The position numbers and the translations under genes are program-made. DNA of 64,000 bases from Saccharothrix saharensis (lineage in GTDB: Bacteria; Actinomycetota; Actinomycetes; Mycobacteriales; Pseudonocardiaceae). Position 1 is the stretch's first letter. Every line of letters begins with the position of its first letter. The notes under the pieces were generated by a model. That model had not been told where the DNA came from, searched no databases, and saw nothing but the letters and a program-made list of their open reading frames with translations. This document shows positions 48,191 through 56,985 of the stretch, in pieces. The stretch covers positions 434,001 to 498,000 of the forward strand of contig NZ_VFPP01000001.1 of assembly GCF_006716745.1 (NCBI RefSeq). Reading direction: 5' to 3'.

Positions 48191-48997
48191 GTGCGATCAC
48201 ACGACTACGGCCGCGACGTGCTGTCGGGCCGCAAGCGCAGGACGGTGCCCGAGGTGGTGGCCGAGGTCGGCCTGGTGGCGGAGGACCCGGCGTCGGGGTT
48301 CTGCGGCGCGGTGGTGCGCTTCGAGCACGGCCAGGTGGTGCTGGAGGACCGGCAGGGGCGGCACCGGTTGTTCCCGCTGCGCCCGGCGGGGTTCCTGGTG
48401 GACGGGCAGCCGGTGACGTTGGTGCGGCCCGCGCCCTCGGCGGCGGCACCGGCGCGCTCGGCGTCGGGGTCGGTGAGGGTCGAGGGGTTGCGCGCCCGCA
48501 CGGCCCGGGACAGCCGGATCTGGGTGGAGGGCGTGCACGACGCGGAGCTGGTGGAGCGGGTGTGGGGGCACGACCTGCGGGTGGAAGGCGTCGTGGTCGA
48601 GCCGTTGGACGGGGTGGACGTGCTGGCCGACCGGATCGCGGAGTTCGGCACGGGCCCGGGGCGGCGGCTGGGTGTGCTGGTGGACCACCTGGTGGCGGGC
48701 AGCAAGGAGTCGCGGCTGGTCTCGGCGGTCCGGGACGACAACGTGCTGGTCACCGGTCATCCGTACGTGGACGTGTGGCAGGCGGTGAAGCCGTCGTCGG
48801 TGGGGATCGCGGCGTGGCCGGTGGTGCCGCGGGGCGTGCCGTGGAAGGAGGGGGTGTGCGCCGCGTTGGGCTGGGGTGAGCCGTGGGAGGGGTGGCGTCG
48901 GGTGCTGGCGGGGGTGTCGGGGTTCCGGGACCTGGAGACGCCGTTGATCGGCGCGGTGGAGCGGTTGATCGACTTCGTGACCGAGCCGGCGGCCTGA
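48191..48997 (+). CDS. DUF3097-family protein
   Basis: 268 aa protein conserved in actinobacteria. The N-terminal RKRRTVPEVVAEVGLVAEDPASGFCGAVV and the central RIWVEGVHDAELVERVWGHDLRVEGVVVEPLDG, followed by RRLGVLVDHLVAGSKESRLV, are hallmarks. The central block resembles a TOPRIM-like core (E...D.D arrangement), so a nucleic-acid role is conceivable. The GTG at 48191 is 11 bases after the phosphotransferase stop. Confidence 0.85.
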   Translation: MRSHDYGRDVLSGRKRRTVPEVVAEVGLVAEDPASGFCGAVVRFEHGQVVLEDRQGRHRLFPLRPAGFLVDGQPVTLVRPAPSAAAPARSASGSVRVEGLRARTARDSRIWVEGVHDAELVERVWGHDLRVEGVVVEPLDGVDVLADRIAEFGTGPGRRLGVLVDHLVAGSKESRLVSAVRDDNVLVTGHPYVDVWQAVKPSSVGIAAWPVVPRGVPWKEGVCAALGWGEPWEGWRRVLAGVSGFRDLETPLIGAVERLIDFVTEPAA

Positions 48998-49037
48998 AAC
49001 ACCCACCGGCGGTCGCGGAAAGTGCGAGGATGGAGCG

Positions 49038-49463
49038 GTGGCCGCGCTGATCTGGTTGGTCCTCGGTGTCGTCCTGGTGGCGGCCGAGATCCTGTCGGGC
49101 GACTTCGTGCTGGTCATGCTGGGTCTGGCCGCGTTCGGAGCGGCGGGCGCGTCGGCGTTGGGCGCGGACGCGGTCATCAGCGCGATCGTGTTCGGCCTGG
49201 TGTCGTTGGGGCTGGTGGCGGGCGCGCGGCCCGCGATCAAGCGCCGGATGGCGCTGGGGTCCGGGCACAAGTCGGGCGTGGAGGCGCTGGTGGGCAGCAC
49301 GGCCATCGTGGTGTCCACTGTGGACGGCCACGGGGGTAGGGTGCGCATCGGCGGCGACGTGTGGTCGGCGCGGTCGTTGGACCGCGAGGTCATCGAGCCC
49401 GGCGCCGAAGTCACTGTCGTCGAGATCTCGGGCGCGACGGCAGTGGTGCTGTCCGGGGCCTGA
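49038..49463 (+). CDS. NfeD-family membrane protein
   Basis: 141 aa. Two or three TM helices occupy residues 1-70 (WLVLGVVLVAAEILSGDFVLVML, then ISAIVFGLVSLGLVAGARPAI). The C-terminal OB-fold covers about 85-141 (VGSTAIVVSTVDGHGGRVRIGGDVWSAR). NfeD proteins pair with stomatin/flotillin-like proteins, and such a gene follows 16 bases downstream. Confidence 0.92.
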   Translation: MAALIWLVLGVVLVAAEILSGDFVLVMLGLAAFGAAGASALGADAVISAIVFGLVSLGLVAGARPAIKRRMALGSGHKSGVEALVGSTAIVVSTVDGHGGRVRIGGDVWSARSLDREVIEPGAEVTVVEISGATAVVLSGA

Positions 49464-49479
49464 GTGGAGGCGGGGAGAG

Positions 49480-50691
49480 TTGACCACGACGCTGATCGTC
49501 ATCGCGGTCCTGGTGCTGTTCGTGCTGGTCGTCATGGTGAAGTCGGTGCTGGTGATCCCGCAGGCCACGGCCGCGGTGATCGAGCGGCTGGGCCGGTACC
49601 GCACGACCGCCGCGCCGGGGTTGAACATCCTGGTGCCGTTCTTCGACCGGGTGCGGGCGCGGATCGACCTGCGCGAGCAGGTGGTGTCGTTCCCGCCGCA
49701 GCCGGTGATCACCCGGGACAACCTGACGGTGTCGATCGACACGGTCGTCTACTTCCAGGTGACCGACCCGCGGGCGGCGGTGTACGAGATCTCGAACTAC
49801 ATCGTGGGCGTGGAGCAGTTGGCGACCACGACGCTGCGCAACCTGGTGGGCGGGATGAGCCTGGAGGAGACGCTGACCTCCCGTGACCAGATCAACAACC
49901 AGTTGCGCGGTGTGCTGGACGAGGCGACGGGCCGGTGGGGCATCCGGGTGGCGCGGGTGGAGCTGAAGGCGGTCGACCCGCCGCCCTCGATCCGGGACTC
50001 GATGGAGAAGCAGATGCGCGCGGACCGGGAGAAGCGCGCGATGATCCTGAACGCGGAGGGCCAGCGGGAGGCGGCGATCAAGTCCGCGGAGGGTCAGAAG
50101 CAGGCGCAGATCCTGTCGGCTGAGGGCGCGAAGCAGGCGGCGATCCTGGGCGCGGAGGCCGAGCGGCAGTCGGCGATCCTGCGGGCGCAGGGTGAGCGGG
50201 CGGCCCGGTACCTGCAGGCGCAGGGTCAGGCGAAGGCGATCGAGAAGGTGTTCGCGGCGATCAAGGCGGGCAGGCCGACGCCGGAGGTGCTGGCCTACCA
50301 GTACCTGCAGACGTTGCCGCAGATGGCGCAGGGTGACGCGAACAAGGTGTGGCTGGTGCCGTCGGACTACGGCAAGGCGCTGGAGGGGTTCGCGAAGATG
50401 CTGGGCGCGCCGGGCGAGGACGGCGTGTTCCGCTACGAGCCGCCCGCCTACGAGCAGCCGGCGACGTCGGCGCCGGAGCGGGACGACCCGTCGGTGGCGG
50501 ACTGGTTCGACACGGCGCCGGACCCGGCGGTGGCCGAGGCGGTGCGCGCGGCCGAGGCGGTGGCGCGCAAGGAGGTGCCGGGGCCGTTGGAGCAGCCGTC
50601 GGTGGAGCGCGGGGCGGACGTCGGCGCGTTGGGGTCGGGGTCGGTGGCGCGTGAGGTGGGTGCCGGGGAGGCGGGGCAGCCGCGGGAGTGA
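49480..50691 (+). CDS. SPFH/band-7 (stomatin-like) membrane protein
   Basis: 403 aa. A single N-terminal TM helix (VIAVLVLFVLVVMVKSVLVI) is followed by the band-7 domain: RLGRYRTTAAPGLNILVPFFDRV, the SFPPQPVITRDNLTVSIDTVVYFQVTDP block, and an Ala/Glu-rich coiled region with repeated AEGQKQAQILSAEGAKQAAILGAEAERQSAI units. The last 90 residues are disordered. It oligomerises into membrane microdomain scaffolds and usually works with NfeD. The start is a TTG at 49480 behind a GGAGGCGGGGAGAG purine stretch. Confidence 0.9.
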   Translation: MTTTLIVIAVLVLFVLVVMVKSVLVIPQATAAVIERLGRYRTTAAPGLNILVPFFDRVRARIDLREQVVSFPPQPVITRDNLTVSIDTVVYFQVTDPRAAVYEISNYIVGVEQLATTTLRNLVGGMSLEETLTSRDQINNQLRGVLDEATGRWGIRVARVELKAVDPPPSIRDSMEKQMRADREKRAMILNAEGQREAAIKSAEGQKQAQILSAEGAKQAAILGAEAERQSAILRAQGERAARYLQAQGQAKAIEKVFAAIKAGRPTPEVLAYQYLQTLPQMAQGDANKVWLVPSDYGKALEGFAKMLGAPGEDGVFRYEPPAYEQPATSAPERDDPSVADWFDTAPDPAVAEAVRAAEAVARKEVPGPLEQPSVERGADVGALGSGSVAREVGAGEAGQPRE

Positions 50692-50819
50692 CCGGCCGCG
50701 GTTGGTGATCTTGGACGCAGTGGTGGGGCGTCGGCGTGGGTGCCGGCGCCCCTTTCGCGTGGTCGGGGCGGGTGATCACGGGATGGGCGTCCGGGTGGGG
50801 TCTCGTGGGGCGGGTCGGG

Positions 50820-51803
50820 GTGCGGTTGGATGGCGCGGTGGACGCTTTGGCGGGTCGTGCGGCGGCCGCGTTGGCCCGTGTCGACGTTCCGTGGTCGGTG
50901 CGGTGGGACGAGTTGGCGGCGGTGGTGGCGGAGCTGTCGGCGGTGGTGCGGGCCGGGTCGGGTGCGTCGGTGGCGCGCGAGCTGGTCGAGGTGCTGGTGT
51001 CGGCGGCGCAGGGCGGGGCGCGGCGGGCGGCGTTGGCGGGGTTGGTGGACCGGGTGCTGGACCTGCACGCGGTGGCGTGTGGCGGGGCGCCGGTGGACGG
51101 GCGGGAGCTGGCGGCGTGGCTGTTGTGGTTGCAGACCGGGTTCGCCGAGCCGCCGGAGGTGCGGTTGGCGGCGTACGCGTCGGCGTTGGGCGAGGACGGG
51201 TTGGCGTTCTACCGGGAGCGGGCGGTGGCGCGGTTCGAGCGGTTGCCGGTGATCGGGTTCGGGGAGACGGGGCGCTACGACCGGGAGCGGTGGGCGCTGC
51301 TGCGGGTGATGGAGGAGCTGGCCGAGCACACCGGTGACGTGGACCTGCAGGTGGTGGTGCTGTCGAAGGACCTGTCGTCGGGGTGGCACTACCTGCAGGT
51401 GGCGACGGTGTTGCGGGACGCGGGCCGGTCGGCGGAGGCGGTGGCGTGGGTGGAGCGGGGGTTGGCGGCCACGGGTGGGCGTGGGGCGGCGACGCGGTTG
51501 GTGGACTTGGGGGTGGACGAGTGCCTGCGCGCGGGGTGGGTGCGGCGGGCGGTGGGGTTGCGGCGGAGGGCGTTCGAGGCGCATCCGGGGTGGGAGGGGT
51601 ATGCGCGGTTGCGGGCGGTGGCGTCGTCGGCGGGTGACTGGTCCGCGGTGTGCGAGGAGGTGTTGACGGGGCTGGTGGGGGTCGCGGACGAGGTGTTGTG
51701 GCAGGTGGTGGAGGCGGAGTCGGCGGTGCCCGGTGGTCCGCCGGGGTGGGTGGGGCGGTTGCGGGCGGAGCTGGTGCGGCGGCGGGGGACGGGCGGGTCC
51801 TGA
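50820..51803 (+). CDS. Helical-repeat protein of unknown function
   Basis: 327 aa, very rich in Ala, Val, Arg and Trp, all-helical in appearance, with TPR-like pairs in the second half (LQVATVLRDAGRSAEAVAWVERGLAAT; AGWVRRAVGLRRRAFEAHPGWEGYARLRAVA). It resembles the helical C-terminal parts of uncharacterised actinobacterial proteins, but I cannot name the family. The start is uncertain: the GTG at 50820 is chosen for composition, and the frame is open back to 50736. Confidence 0.6.
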   Translation: MRLDGAVDALAGRAAAALARVDVPWSVRWDELAAVVAELSAVVRAGSGASVARELVEVLVSAAQGGARRAALAGLVDRVLDLHAVACGGAPVDGRELAAWLLWLQTGFAEPPEVRLAAYASALGEDGLAFYRERAVARFERLPVIGFGETGRYDRERWALLRVMEELAEHTGDVDLQVVVLSKDLSSGWHYLQVATVLRDAGRSAEAVAWVERGLAATGGRGAATRLVDLGVDECLRAGWVRRAVGLRRRAFEAHPGWEGYARLRAVASSAGDWSAVCEEVLTGLVGVADEVLWQVVEAESAVPGGPPGWVGRLRAELVRRRGTGGS

Positions 51804-51843
51804 GCGTTGACCTCGGGGGTGCTGGACGTGGGGCTCGCGGGGG

Positions 51844-53208
51844 TCAGGGGTGGCGGTCGGTCCAGGGGTGGGCGCGTTCGAGTTGACCCGCGGCGGTGAG
51901 GATGGTGCGGTCGTCGTCGGTGGCGGCGACGAGTTGGACGGCCAGGGGCAGGCCGGTGCTCGTGTGGCCGGCGGGGACGGCGGCGGCGGGGTTGCCGGTG
52001 ATGTTCCACAGCGGCAGGAACGTGGTCATGCGGGCGGCGGCGAGCAGGGCGGCGAGGGTGGGGCGTCGGTCCCACTCGCCGATGCGCAGGGGTGGCCGGG
52101 TCAGCACGGGGGTGAGCAGCAGGTCGTGCTCGGCGAACAGCCGGTCGGTGGCGCGGGTGAGCCGGGTGGTGTGGGCCAGGGCGGCGCGCACGGCGGGTGC
52201 GGGCAGGGCGCGGCCCAGGGCGGCGACGGCGCGGGTGCGGGCGTCGAGCCGGTCGGGTCGGTCGAGGGCCTGTTCGGTGGTGGCGGCGCTGTGCAGGTAG
52301 CGCACGGCGAACCCGGCGGGTCCGGAGATGTCGTGCAGGTCGCGGTCGACGCGGGTGACGTCGTGGCCGAGGTCGGCGAGCAGGCCGGCGGTGTCGAGCA
52401 CGGCGTCGCGGACCTCGGGGTGGACACCGATGCCGGGGCCCCAGGTGCGCAGGGACACGGCGATGCGCAGGCGGCGGGTGTCGGTGACGGCGGCGGTGTG
52501 GTCGTGGCCGGGGTCGAGGACGTCGAGCAGCAGGGCGGCGTCGGCGACGTGGCGGGTGATGGGTCCGGCGACGACCAGGCCGTTCCAGACGTCGCGGTCG
52601 GGGGTCAGCGGCACGCGGTCGCGTTGGGGTTTGAGGCCGAACAGGCCGGTGCAGGCGGAGGGGATGCGGATGGAGCCGGCGCCGTCGGTGCCGATGGCGG
52701 CGCCGACCAGGCCCGCGGCGACGGCGGCGGCCGAGCCGCCGCTGGACCCGCCGGGTGAGTGGTCGGGTGACCAGGGGTTGCGGGTGGCGCCGGCCCAGGT
52801 GGACTCGGTGTGGGGCCACAGGCCGAGTTCGGGCATGCGGGTGCGGCCGACGATGACGGCGCCGGCGGCGCGCAGGCGGCGGACGATCTCGGCGTCGTCG
52901 GGGGCGGTGGTGTCGACGGCGGCGGTGCCCTTGGTGGTGGGCAGGCCGGCGAGGGCGAGGTCTTCCTTGACCGCGACGGGCACGCCGAGCAGGGGCGCGT
53001 CGTCGCCGCGGGCGCGGCGGGCGTCGGCGTGGTCGGCGTCGGCGAGGGCGCGGTCGGTGAACACGAGCCGGAACGCGTTGAGGCGCCGGTCGTGCCGGTC
53101 GATGCGGCGCAGGCACTCGGCGACGAGGTCGCGCGAGGTGAACGCGCCCGATCGGAGCAGTTCGGCCTGTCGGGCGGCGCCCGCGAAGCACGCGTCGGTC
53201 AGGTCCAT
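51844..53208 (-). CDS. Amidase-signature-family amidase
   Basis: 454 aa. The catalytic Lys is in GVPVAVKEDLALAG, the Gly/Ser-rich signature is HSPGGSSGGSAAAVAAGLVGAAIGTDGAGSIRIP, giving the Ser-cisSer-Lys triad with the nucleophile Ser in GAGSIR. A typical C-terminal GLPLAVQLVA closes the domain. It hydrolyses linear amides; substrate unknown. There are no GatB/GatC genes nearby, and the sequence WNGLVVAGPITRHVADAALLL fits stand-alone amidases rather than GatA. Confidence 0.9.
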   Translation of the reverse strand: MDLTDACFAGAARQAELLRSGAFTSRDLVAECLRRIDRHDRRLNAFRLVFTDRALADADHADARRARGDDAPLLGVPVAVKEDLALAGLPTTKGTAAVDTTAPDDAEIVRRLRAAGAVIVGRTRMPELGLWPHTESTWAGATRNPWSPDHSPGGSSGGSAAAVAAGLVGAAIGTDGAGSIRIPSACTGLFGLKPQRDRVPLTPDRDVWNGLVVAGPITRHVADAALLLDVLDPGHDHTAAVTDTRRLRIAVSLRTWGPGIGVHPEVRDAVLDTAGLLADLGHDVTRVDRDLHDISGPAGFAVRYLHSAATTEQALDRPDRLDARTRAVAALGRALPAPAVRAALAHTTRLTRATDRLFAEHDLLLTPVLTRPPLRIGEWDRRPTLAALLAAARMTTFLPLWNITGNPAAAVPAGHTSTGLPLAVQLVAATDDDRTILTAAGQLERAHPWTDRHP

Positions 53209-53244
53209 GGGGCGGACTCTAGGGCAGCGGCGGGCGGGTGTGGA

Positions 53245-53619
53245 TCAGGCGGCGGGGGTGATCGGGGTGTGGCGGCGTCGGGCGCGGTGCACGAGCAGGG
53301 CGATCAGCAGCAGCGGCCACGGGAAGGGCAGGGGTGAGGCGATCCAGGCGGCGGTGAGCAGCAGCGCGAGAACGGGCAGCAGTGGTGGCCGTGTGCGGGC
53401 GGGCGGGGCGGGCGGGGCGGGCGGTGGTGGTGGGGCGGGCAGGTCGGCGGTGAGGGCGGCGAGGTCGTGGTGGTGCACCGCGGTGTAGGCGGCGGTGATG
53501 CGTTCGTCGGCTTCGGCGAGGGTGAGGCGGCCTTCGCCGACGGCGTCGCGCAGCCGGGCGGCGGTGTGCTCGCGGTCGGCGTCGGAGGCGCGCCGGGGCG
53601 GGGTGTGGGTCGGTTCCAT
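53245..53619 (-). CDS. DUF1707 (SHOCT-like) membrane protein
   Basis: 124 aa. Residues 10-60 are a DUF1707 domain (RASDADREHTAARLRDAVGEGRLTLAEADERITAAYTA). A Pro-rich linker follows, then two short TM helices with a Pro turn (LLPVLALLLTAAWIASPLPFPWPLLLIALLVH). The family is abundant in actinomycetes, possibly as a membrane-associated oligomerisation module. Confidence 0.88.
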   Translation of the reverse strand: MEPTHTPPRRASDADREHTAARLRDAVGEGRLTLAEADERITAAYTAVHHHDLAALTADLPAPPPPPAPPAPPARTRPPLLPVLALLLTAAWIASPLPFPWPLLLIALLVHRARRRHTPITPAA

Positions 53620-53719
53620 GTCGTCGATGCTCCGGGTGGGTGCGTGTCGCGGCATCGGCCACGAAGCGGTGACGGGAAGTACGTCCGTGGACGTACGCGG
53701 GACGGGCATGATCGGGGGT

Positions 53720-54601
53720 ATGTCGTCGTGGCTGATGCCGGTGGCGGTGGCGGTGGTCATCGTCTGGATTGGCGTGCGCCATGCGCGCGCGTCGCGTTCG
53801 GAGACGTTGTTGGACGACCACGCGCGGCGGCGGGTGGGGCCGGGTGCGCAGGTTCCGGGGCCGGTGTCGGTGTGGCGGGAGGCCAACCGGTTGTTCCGGG
53901 CGGGTGAGCGGGAGGGGTTGTTGTTGCTGGCCGAGATCGGCCGGCAGGCGCCGAAGCGGCGGCAGGCGGTGGTGACGACGTGGTTGGCGGCGTTGCGGGG
54001 CGGGGTGAGCCTGGGGTTGGACGCGCCGTGGCGGGTGGCGGTGCAGCGGGAGCTGGTGTCGCACCTGCGGCCGGGTGCGGATTTCTGGCCGGGGATGGAC
54101 GTGGTGGCGCCGGGGGCGATCCTGGTGGACTTCGACCTGTCGGGGTGCCGGGTGAACCGGGTGGACCTGACGGGCGCGGTGTTCGTGGGTGACGCGCGGT
54201 TCGAGGCGATGACGGTGACGGGGGACGCGACGTTCGCGGGTGCGCGGTTCCTGCGGCACGCGGTGTTCACCGAGGCGTTGTTCGCGCGGTCGGCGTCGTT
54301 CGGGTTGGCGGTGTTCGCGGGCAACGTGTCGTTGCGGGCGGCGCAGGTGGCCGACCAGTTGGTGTTCGCGCGGGCGAAGGTGTCGGGGCGGGCGGACCTG
54401 CGGGCGGCGGAGGTGTCGGGGCGGGCGGACTTCCGGCACGTGCGGTTCGGGGGTCGGGCGCTGTTCGCCGAGGTGGTGTTCCAGCAGGACGCGTGGTTCC
54501 GGCACGCCTGGTTCCGGGGTCGGACGGACGTGGGGGCGGCGTTGATCGGCGAGGCGGCGGAGTTCGGCAACGCCCGCTTCGGCCGTCGCGTGATGCAGTA
54601 G
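53720..54601 (+). CDS. Membrane-anchored pentapeptide-repeat protein
   Basis: 293 aa. An N-terminal TM helix (SWLMPVAVAVVIVWIGV) precedes about 100 residues of helical sequence. From about residue 130 to the end there are pentapeptide repeats of the A(V/T)F/L type, such as AVFVGDARFEAMTVTGDATFAGARF and ASFGLAVFAGNVSL, which build a right-handed beta-helix. Function unknown; this fold occurs in gyrase-protecting (Qnr/MfpA) and other scaffold proteins. The ATG at 53720 is chosen; an ATG 4 codons earlier (53708) is possible. Confidence 0.8.
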   Translation: MSSWLMPVAVAVVIVWIGVRHARASRSETLLDDHARRRVGPGAQVPGPVSVWREANRLFRAGEREGLLLLAEIGRQAPKRRQAVVTTWLAALRGGVSLGLDAPWRVAVQRELVSHLRPGADFWPGMDVVAPGAILVDFDLSGCRVNRVDLTGAVFVGDARFEAMTVTGDATFAGARFLRHAVFTEALFARSASFGLAVFAGNVSLRAAQVADQLVFARAKVSGRADLRAAEVSGRADFRHVRFGGRALFAEVVFQQDAWFRHAWFRGRTDVGAALIGEAAEFGNARFGRRVMQ

Positions 54602-54616
54602 GTCCGCCCGGTCGGG

Positions 54617-55129
54617 TCAGGCGGTGCGGGTGCGGTGGTCGGCGACGTGGACGCGGTTGGCGCAGCGGGTGGTGCAGAAGCGGCGGCGGCCGTTGCGGGA
54701 GGTGTCGACGTAGACGGTGCGGCAGCCGGGGCGGGCGCAGCGGCCGAGCCGTGCGAGGTCGGCGCAGACGGCGTGGGCGAGGCCGGCGGCGGTGAAGGCG
54801 CGGACGCGGTGCGGTGTGGGTGCGTGTTCGGGGGCGAAGTGCAGGTGGGGCGGCCGGTCGTCGTGGGTGGAGATGTAGGGCTTGGCGGCGGCCTCGGCGA
54901 GCAGGTCGTTGACCAGGTCGACCTGGTCGGGGGTGTGGTCGAACACGGGTGAGAGGCGGGCGGCCCAGGCGGTGAGCTCGCGGGCCTGGTGCTCGTCGAG
55001 GTGGCCGAGGGGTTTGTAGCCGTGGTCGCGCAGCAGGGTGAGCAGGTCGTCGGCGGTGCTGTCGGGGTCGGCGTTGACGAGGGCGGCGGCGAGTTCCGCC
55101 GCGGCCCCACCGTAAGGGTTGAAATGCAC
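54617..55129 (-). CDS. CGNR zinc-finger protein with ABATE-like N-terminus
   Basis: 170 aa. The C-terminal 45 residues carry a CGNR-type zinc finger: C-x4-C (RCARPGCRTVYVD), then FCTTRCANRVHVADHR, where the family's CGNR reads CANR. The N-terminal helical domain with FAPEHAPTPHRVRAFTAAGLAHAV is typical for ABATE/CGNR putative stress-related regulators. It is divergent from a small zinc-ribbon gene. Confidence 0.88.
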   Translation of the reverse strand: MHFNPYGGAAAELAAALVNADPDSTADDLLTLLRDHGYKPLGHLDEHQARELTAWAARLSPVFDHTPDQVDLVNDLLAEAAAKPYISTHDDRPPHLHFAPEHAPTPHRVRAFTAAGLAHAVCADLARLGRCARPGCRTVYVDTSRNGRRRFCTTRCANRVHVADHRTRTA

Positions 55130-55154
55130 TGAACCATGACATCACGCTGGTGGG

Positions 55155-55310
55155 GTGAACACCAGTTGCCCTTGTTGCGGGTGGCCCAGTGCCGAGCGTG
55201 TGTATCCGGTGTCGTCGCACGGGACGGTGGATTACGTGCGGTGCGTGTGCGGGGTGTGGCTGGTGGTGGAGTCGGGTCGGGTGGTGGCGGCGGCGGGCCG
55301 GCCGGTGTGA
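55155..55310 (+). CDS. Small zinc-ribbon protein (51 aa)
   Basis: The GTG at 55155 opens a 51-codon frame with CPCCG near the N-terminus and RCVCG about 25 residues later, four Cys (plus one) arranged as a single zinc ribbon. The stretch between, YPVSSHGTVDYVRCVCGVWLV, is typical of small actinobacterial ribbon proteins of unknown role. It lies between the divergent CGNR gene and the TetR gene. Confidence 0.65.
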   Translation: MNTSCPCCGWPSAERVYPVSSHGTVDYVRCVCGVWLVVESGRVVAAAGRPV

Positions 55311-55363
55311 TGTGGGCCGGGCGGGGTGATGGGTCGGCCGTGATCGGCTAGGGTCCCGTCCCC

Positions 55364-56050
55364 GTGACGAGCCGTCGGGACCTGCTGTGCGACTGTGCGA
55401 TCTCGGTGTTGGCGGCGGAGGGCGGCCGCGGGTTGACCCACCGGGCGGTGGACCGGGCGGCGGGGGTGCCGGAGGGCACGACGAAGAACTACTTCCCGTC
55501 GCGGGACGCGTTGTTGGGCGCGGCGGCGGCGCGGATGACGGCGTTGCACGCGGCGGCGGTGCGGCGGTTGCGGGAGACGACGCCGGAGCGGATCACGCCC
55601 GCGGACGTGGAGCGGCTGTACCCGGCGTTGTTGCGGCGGGCGGTGGTGGAGGACCCCACGCAGTTGTTGGCGATGGCGGAGCTGTACCTGGAGGCGGTGC
55701 GGCGGCCGGGTGTGCGGGCGGCGTTGGGGCGGATGGCGGTGTCCAACGCGCGGGCCGGCGCGGGGTTGCACGCGGCGGCGGGGTTGTCGAGCACGGCCCG
55801 GGACGCGGGTTTGCTGGACGCCTACTTCCTGGGGGTGGCGGTGTCGTTGCTGGCGTTGCCCGAGGAGGCGTTGCGCGAGGTGGGCCTGGACGACCCGGAG
55901 GCGGTCGGGTCGGGGTTGTTCCGGGCGGCGGTGCCGGACCGGGATCGGGCCCGGTCAGGAGACGGGGACGAGTCGGCGCACCGCGGTGGCGACGAGCCCG
56001 GTGGCGGGGGTGGGGGCCGCGCCGCAGCCGGCGGGCCGGCTCACGGGTAG
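55364..56050 (+). CDS. TetR-family transcriptional regulator
   Basis: 228 aa. The N-terminal HTH GLTHRAVDRAAGVPEGTTKNYFPSRDALL is clear. The ligand domain ends around residue 195, and the last 30 residues are Gly/Ala/Asp-rich sequence encoded in the region that overlaps the convergent ferredoxin-like gene by 96 bases; they are probably an accidental extension. A TAGGGT box lies 9 bases before the GTG. Confidence 0.87.
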   Translation: MTSRRDLLCDCAISVLAAEGGRGLTHRAVDRAAGVPEGTTKNYFPSRDALLGAAAARMTALHAAAVRRLRETTPERITPADVERLYPALLRRAVVEDPTQLLAMAELYLEAVRRPGVRAALGRMAVSNARAGAGLHAAAGLSSTARDAGLLDAYFLGVAVSLLALPEEALREVGLDDPEAVGSGLFRAAVPDRDRARSGDGDESAHRGGDEPGGGGGGRAAAGGPAHG

Positions 56051-56842
56051 CTCGGCGGTGTCCACGGTGACGTGCCAGGCGCGGCCGTCGGCGTGGTGGA
56101 CGGTGTCGCCGCGCACGGTGAGCACGTCGCGGTGCTCGCCGATCAGGTCGCGGACGGCGAGTTCGGCGACCTGGCCGTGCGCGGTGTGGGTGGAGCGGCC
56201 GCGGCAGCGTTCGGTGACGACGTGGCCGCGGGCGGCGTGGTCGAGCAGGCGGGCGGCGAAGTCGGTGTCGAGGCGGCCGTAGGTGTAGCCGCCGGGCAGC
56301 AGCACGCCGGTGGGGGCGAAGCGGTGGCCGCCGGTGTGGGTGCACTCCCAGACGGCGTCGGGTCGGGTGGCGGCGAGGTCTTCGGCCAGCGGCCGGCCGA
56401 GCAGGGCGCAGCAGACGTCGCGGCGGCTGTTGGCGCACACCATCAGCAGCGGGTCGGCGACGGCGACGCCCATACCGGTGGGTTCCCCGGCGGCCAGGGC
56501 GGCGAAGTCCAGGTCGAGCAGGGCGGCGGGATCGGCGAGGTCGGCGCGTTCGAGCCGGGGCCGGCCGGGGGTGGTGGCGGCCAGGTAGACGCGGCGGGGC
56601 GCGTCGTGGTGGGTGTCGGCGTGACGGCCGGGGCGGCGGATGAGCAGCACGCGGACGTCGGTGTCGGCGGCGCGGCGGGCGAGTTCGGCGCCGAGGGCGG
56701 GGTCGAGCCTGCTCTGGGTGAGGGCGTCGCGCCCCCAGGGTCCGGGTTGCTCGAGGCAGATCCAGGCGGCGGCGGTGGCGGCGGTGCCCGCTTGGGGTTC
56801 CTCCAGGTCCGCGGAGATCGCGGCGCAACGCGGCTCGGTCAC
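55955..56842 (-). CDS. Sucrase/ferredoxin-like protein (thioredoxin-fold [2Fe-2S] type)
   Basis: 295 aa Suc_Fer-like protein. The region AWICLEQPGPWGRDALTQSRLDPALG is the family hallmark near the N-terminus. Cys residues likely to bind the [2Fe-2S] cluster lie in VCANSRRDVCCALLGRPLA and in WECTHTGGHRFAPTGVLLPGGYTYGRL. The yeast homologue is Apd1, an electron-transfer protein. The GTG at 56842 was chosen because similarity begins at about MTEPRCAAIS; the frame is open for 18 further codons. It overlaps the TetR gene tail-to-tail. Confidence 0.85.
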   Translation of the reverse strand: MTEPRCAAISADLEEPQAGTAATAAAWICLEQPGPWGRDALTQSRLDPALGAELARRAADTDVRVLLIRRPGRHADTHHDAPRRVYLAATTPGRPRLERADLADPAALLDLDFAALAAGEPTGMGVAVADPLLMVCANSRRDVCCALLGRPLAEDLAATRPDAVWECTHTGGHRFAPTGVLLPGGYTYGRLDTDFAARLLDHAARGHVVTERCRGRSTHTAHGQVAELAVRDLIGEHRDVLTVRGDTVHHADGRAWHVTVDTAELPVSRPAGCGAAPTPATGLVATAVRRLVPVS

Positions 56843-56985
56843 GTCCCCAGGGTGCCCTGGCGGGGCCGTTCGAGTGACACCGGGGTGCGGATTCACGCGT
56901 TCGGGCGGCTTGTGGTGGCGCTGGGTGCGTGGTGTTCGCGCTGGGTGGACGCCGTCGGGGGCGCCGGGGTCGTAGGTTCGGGGTC

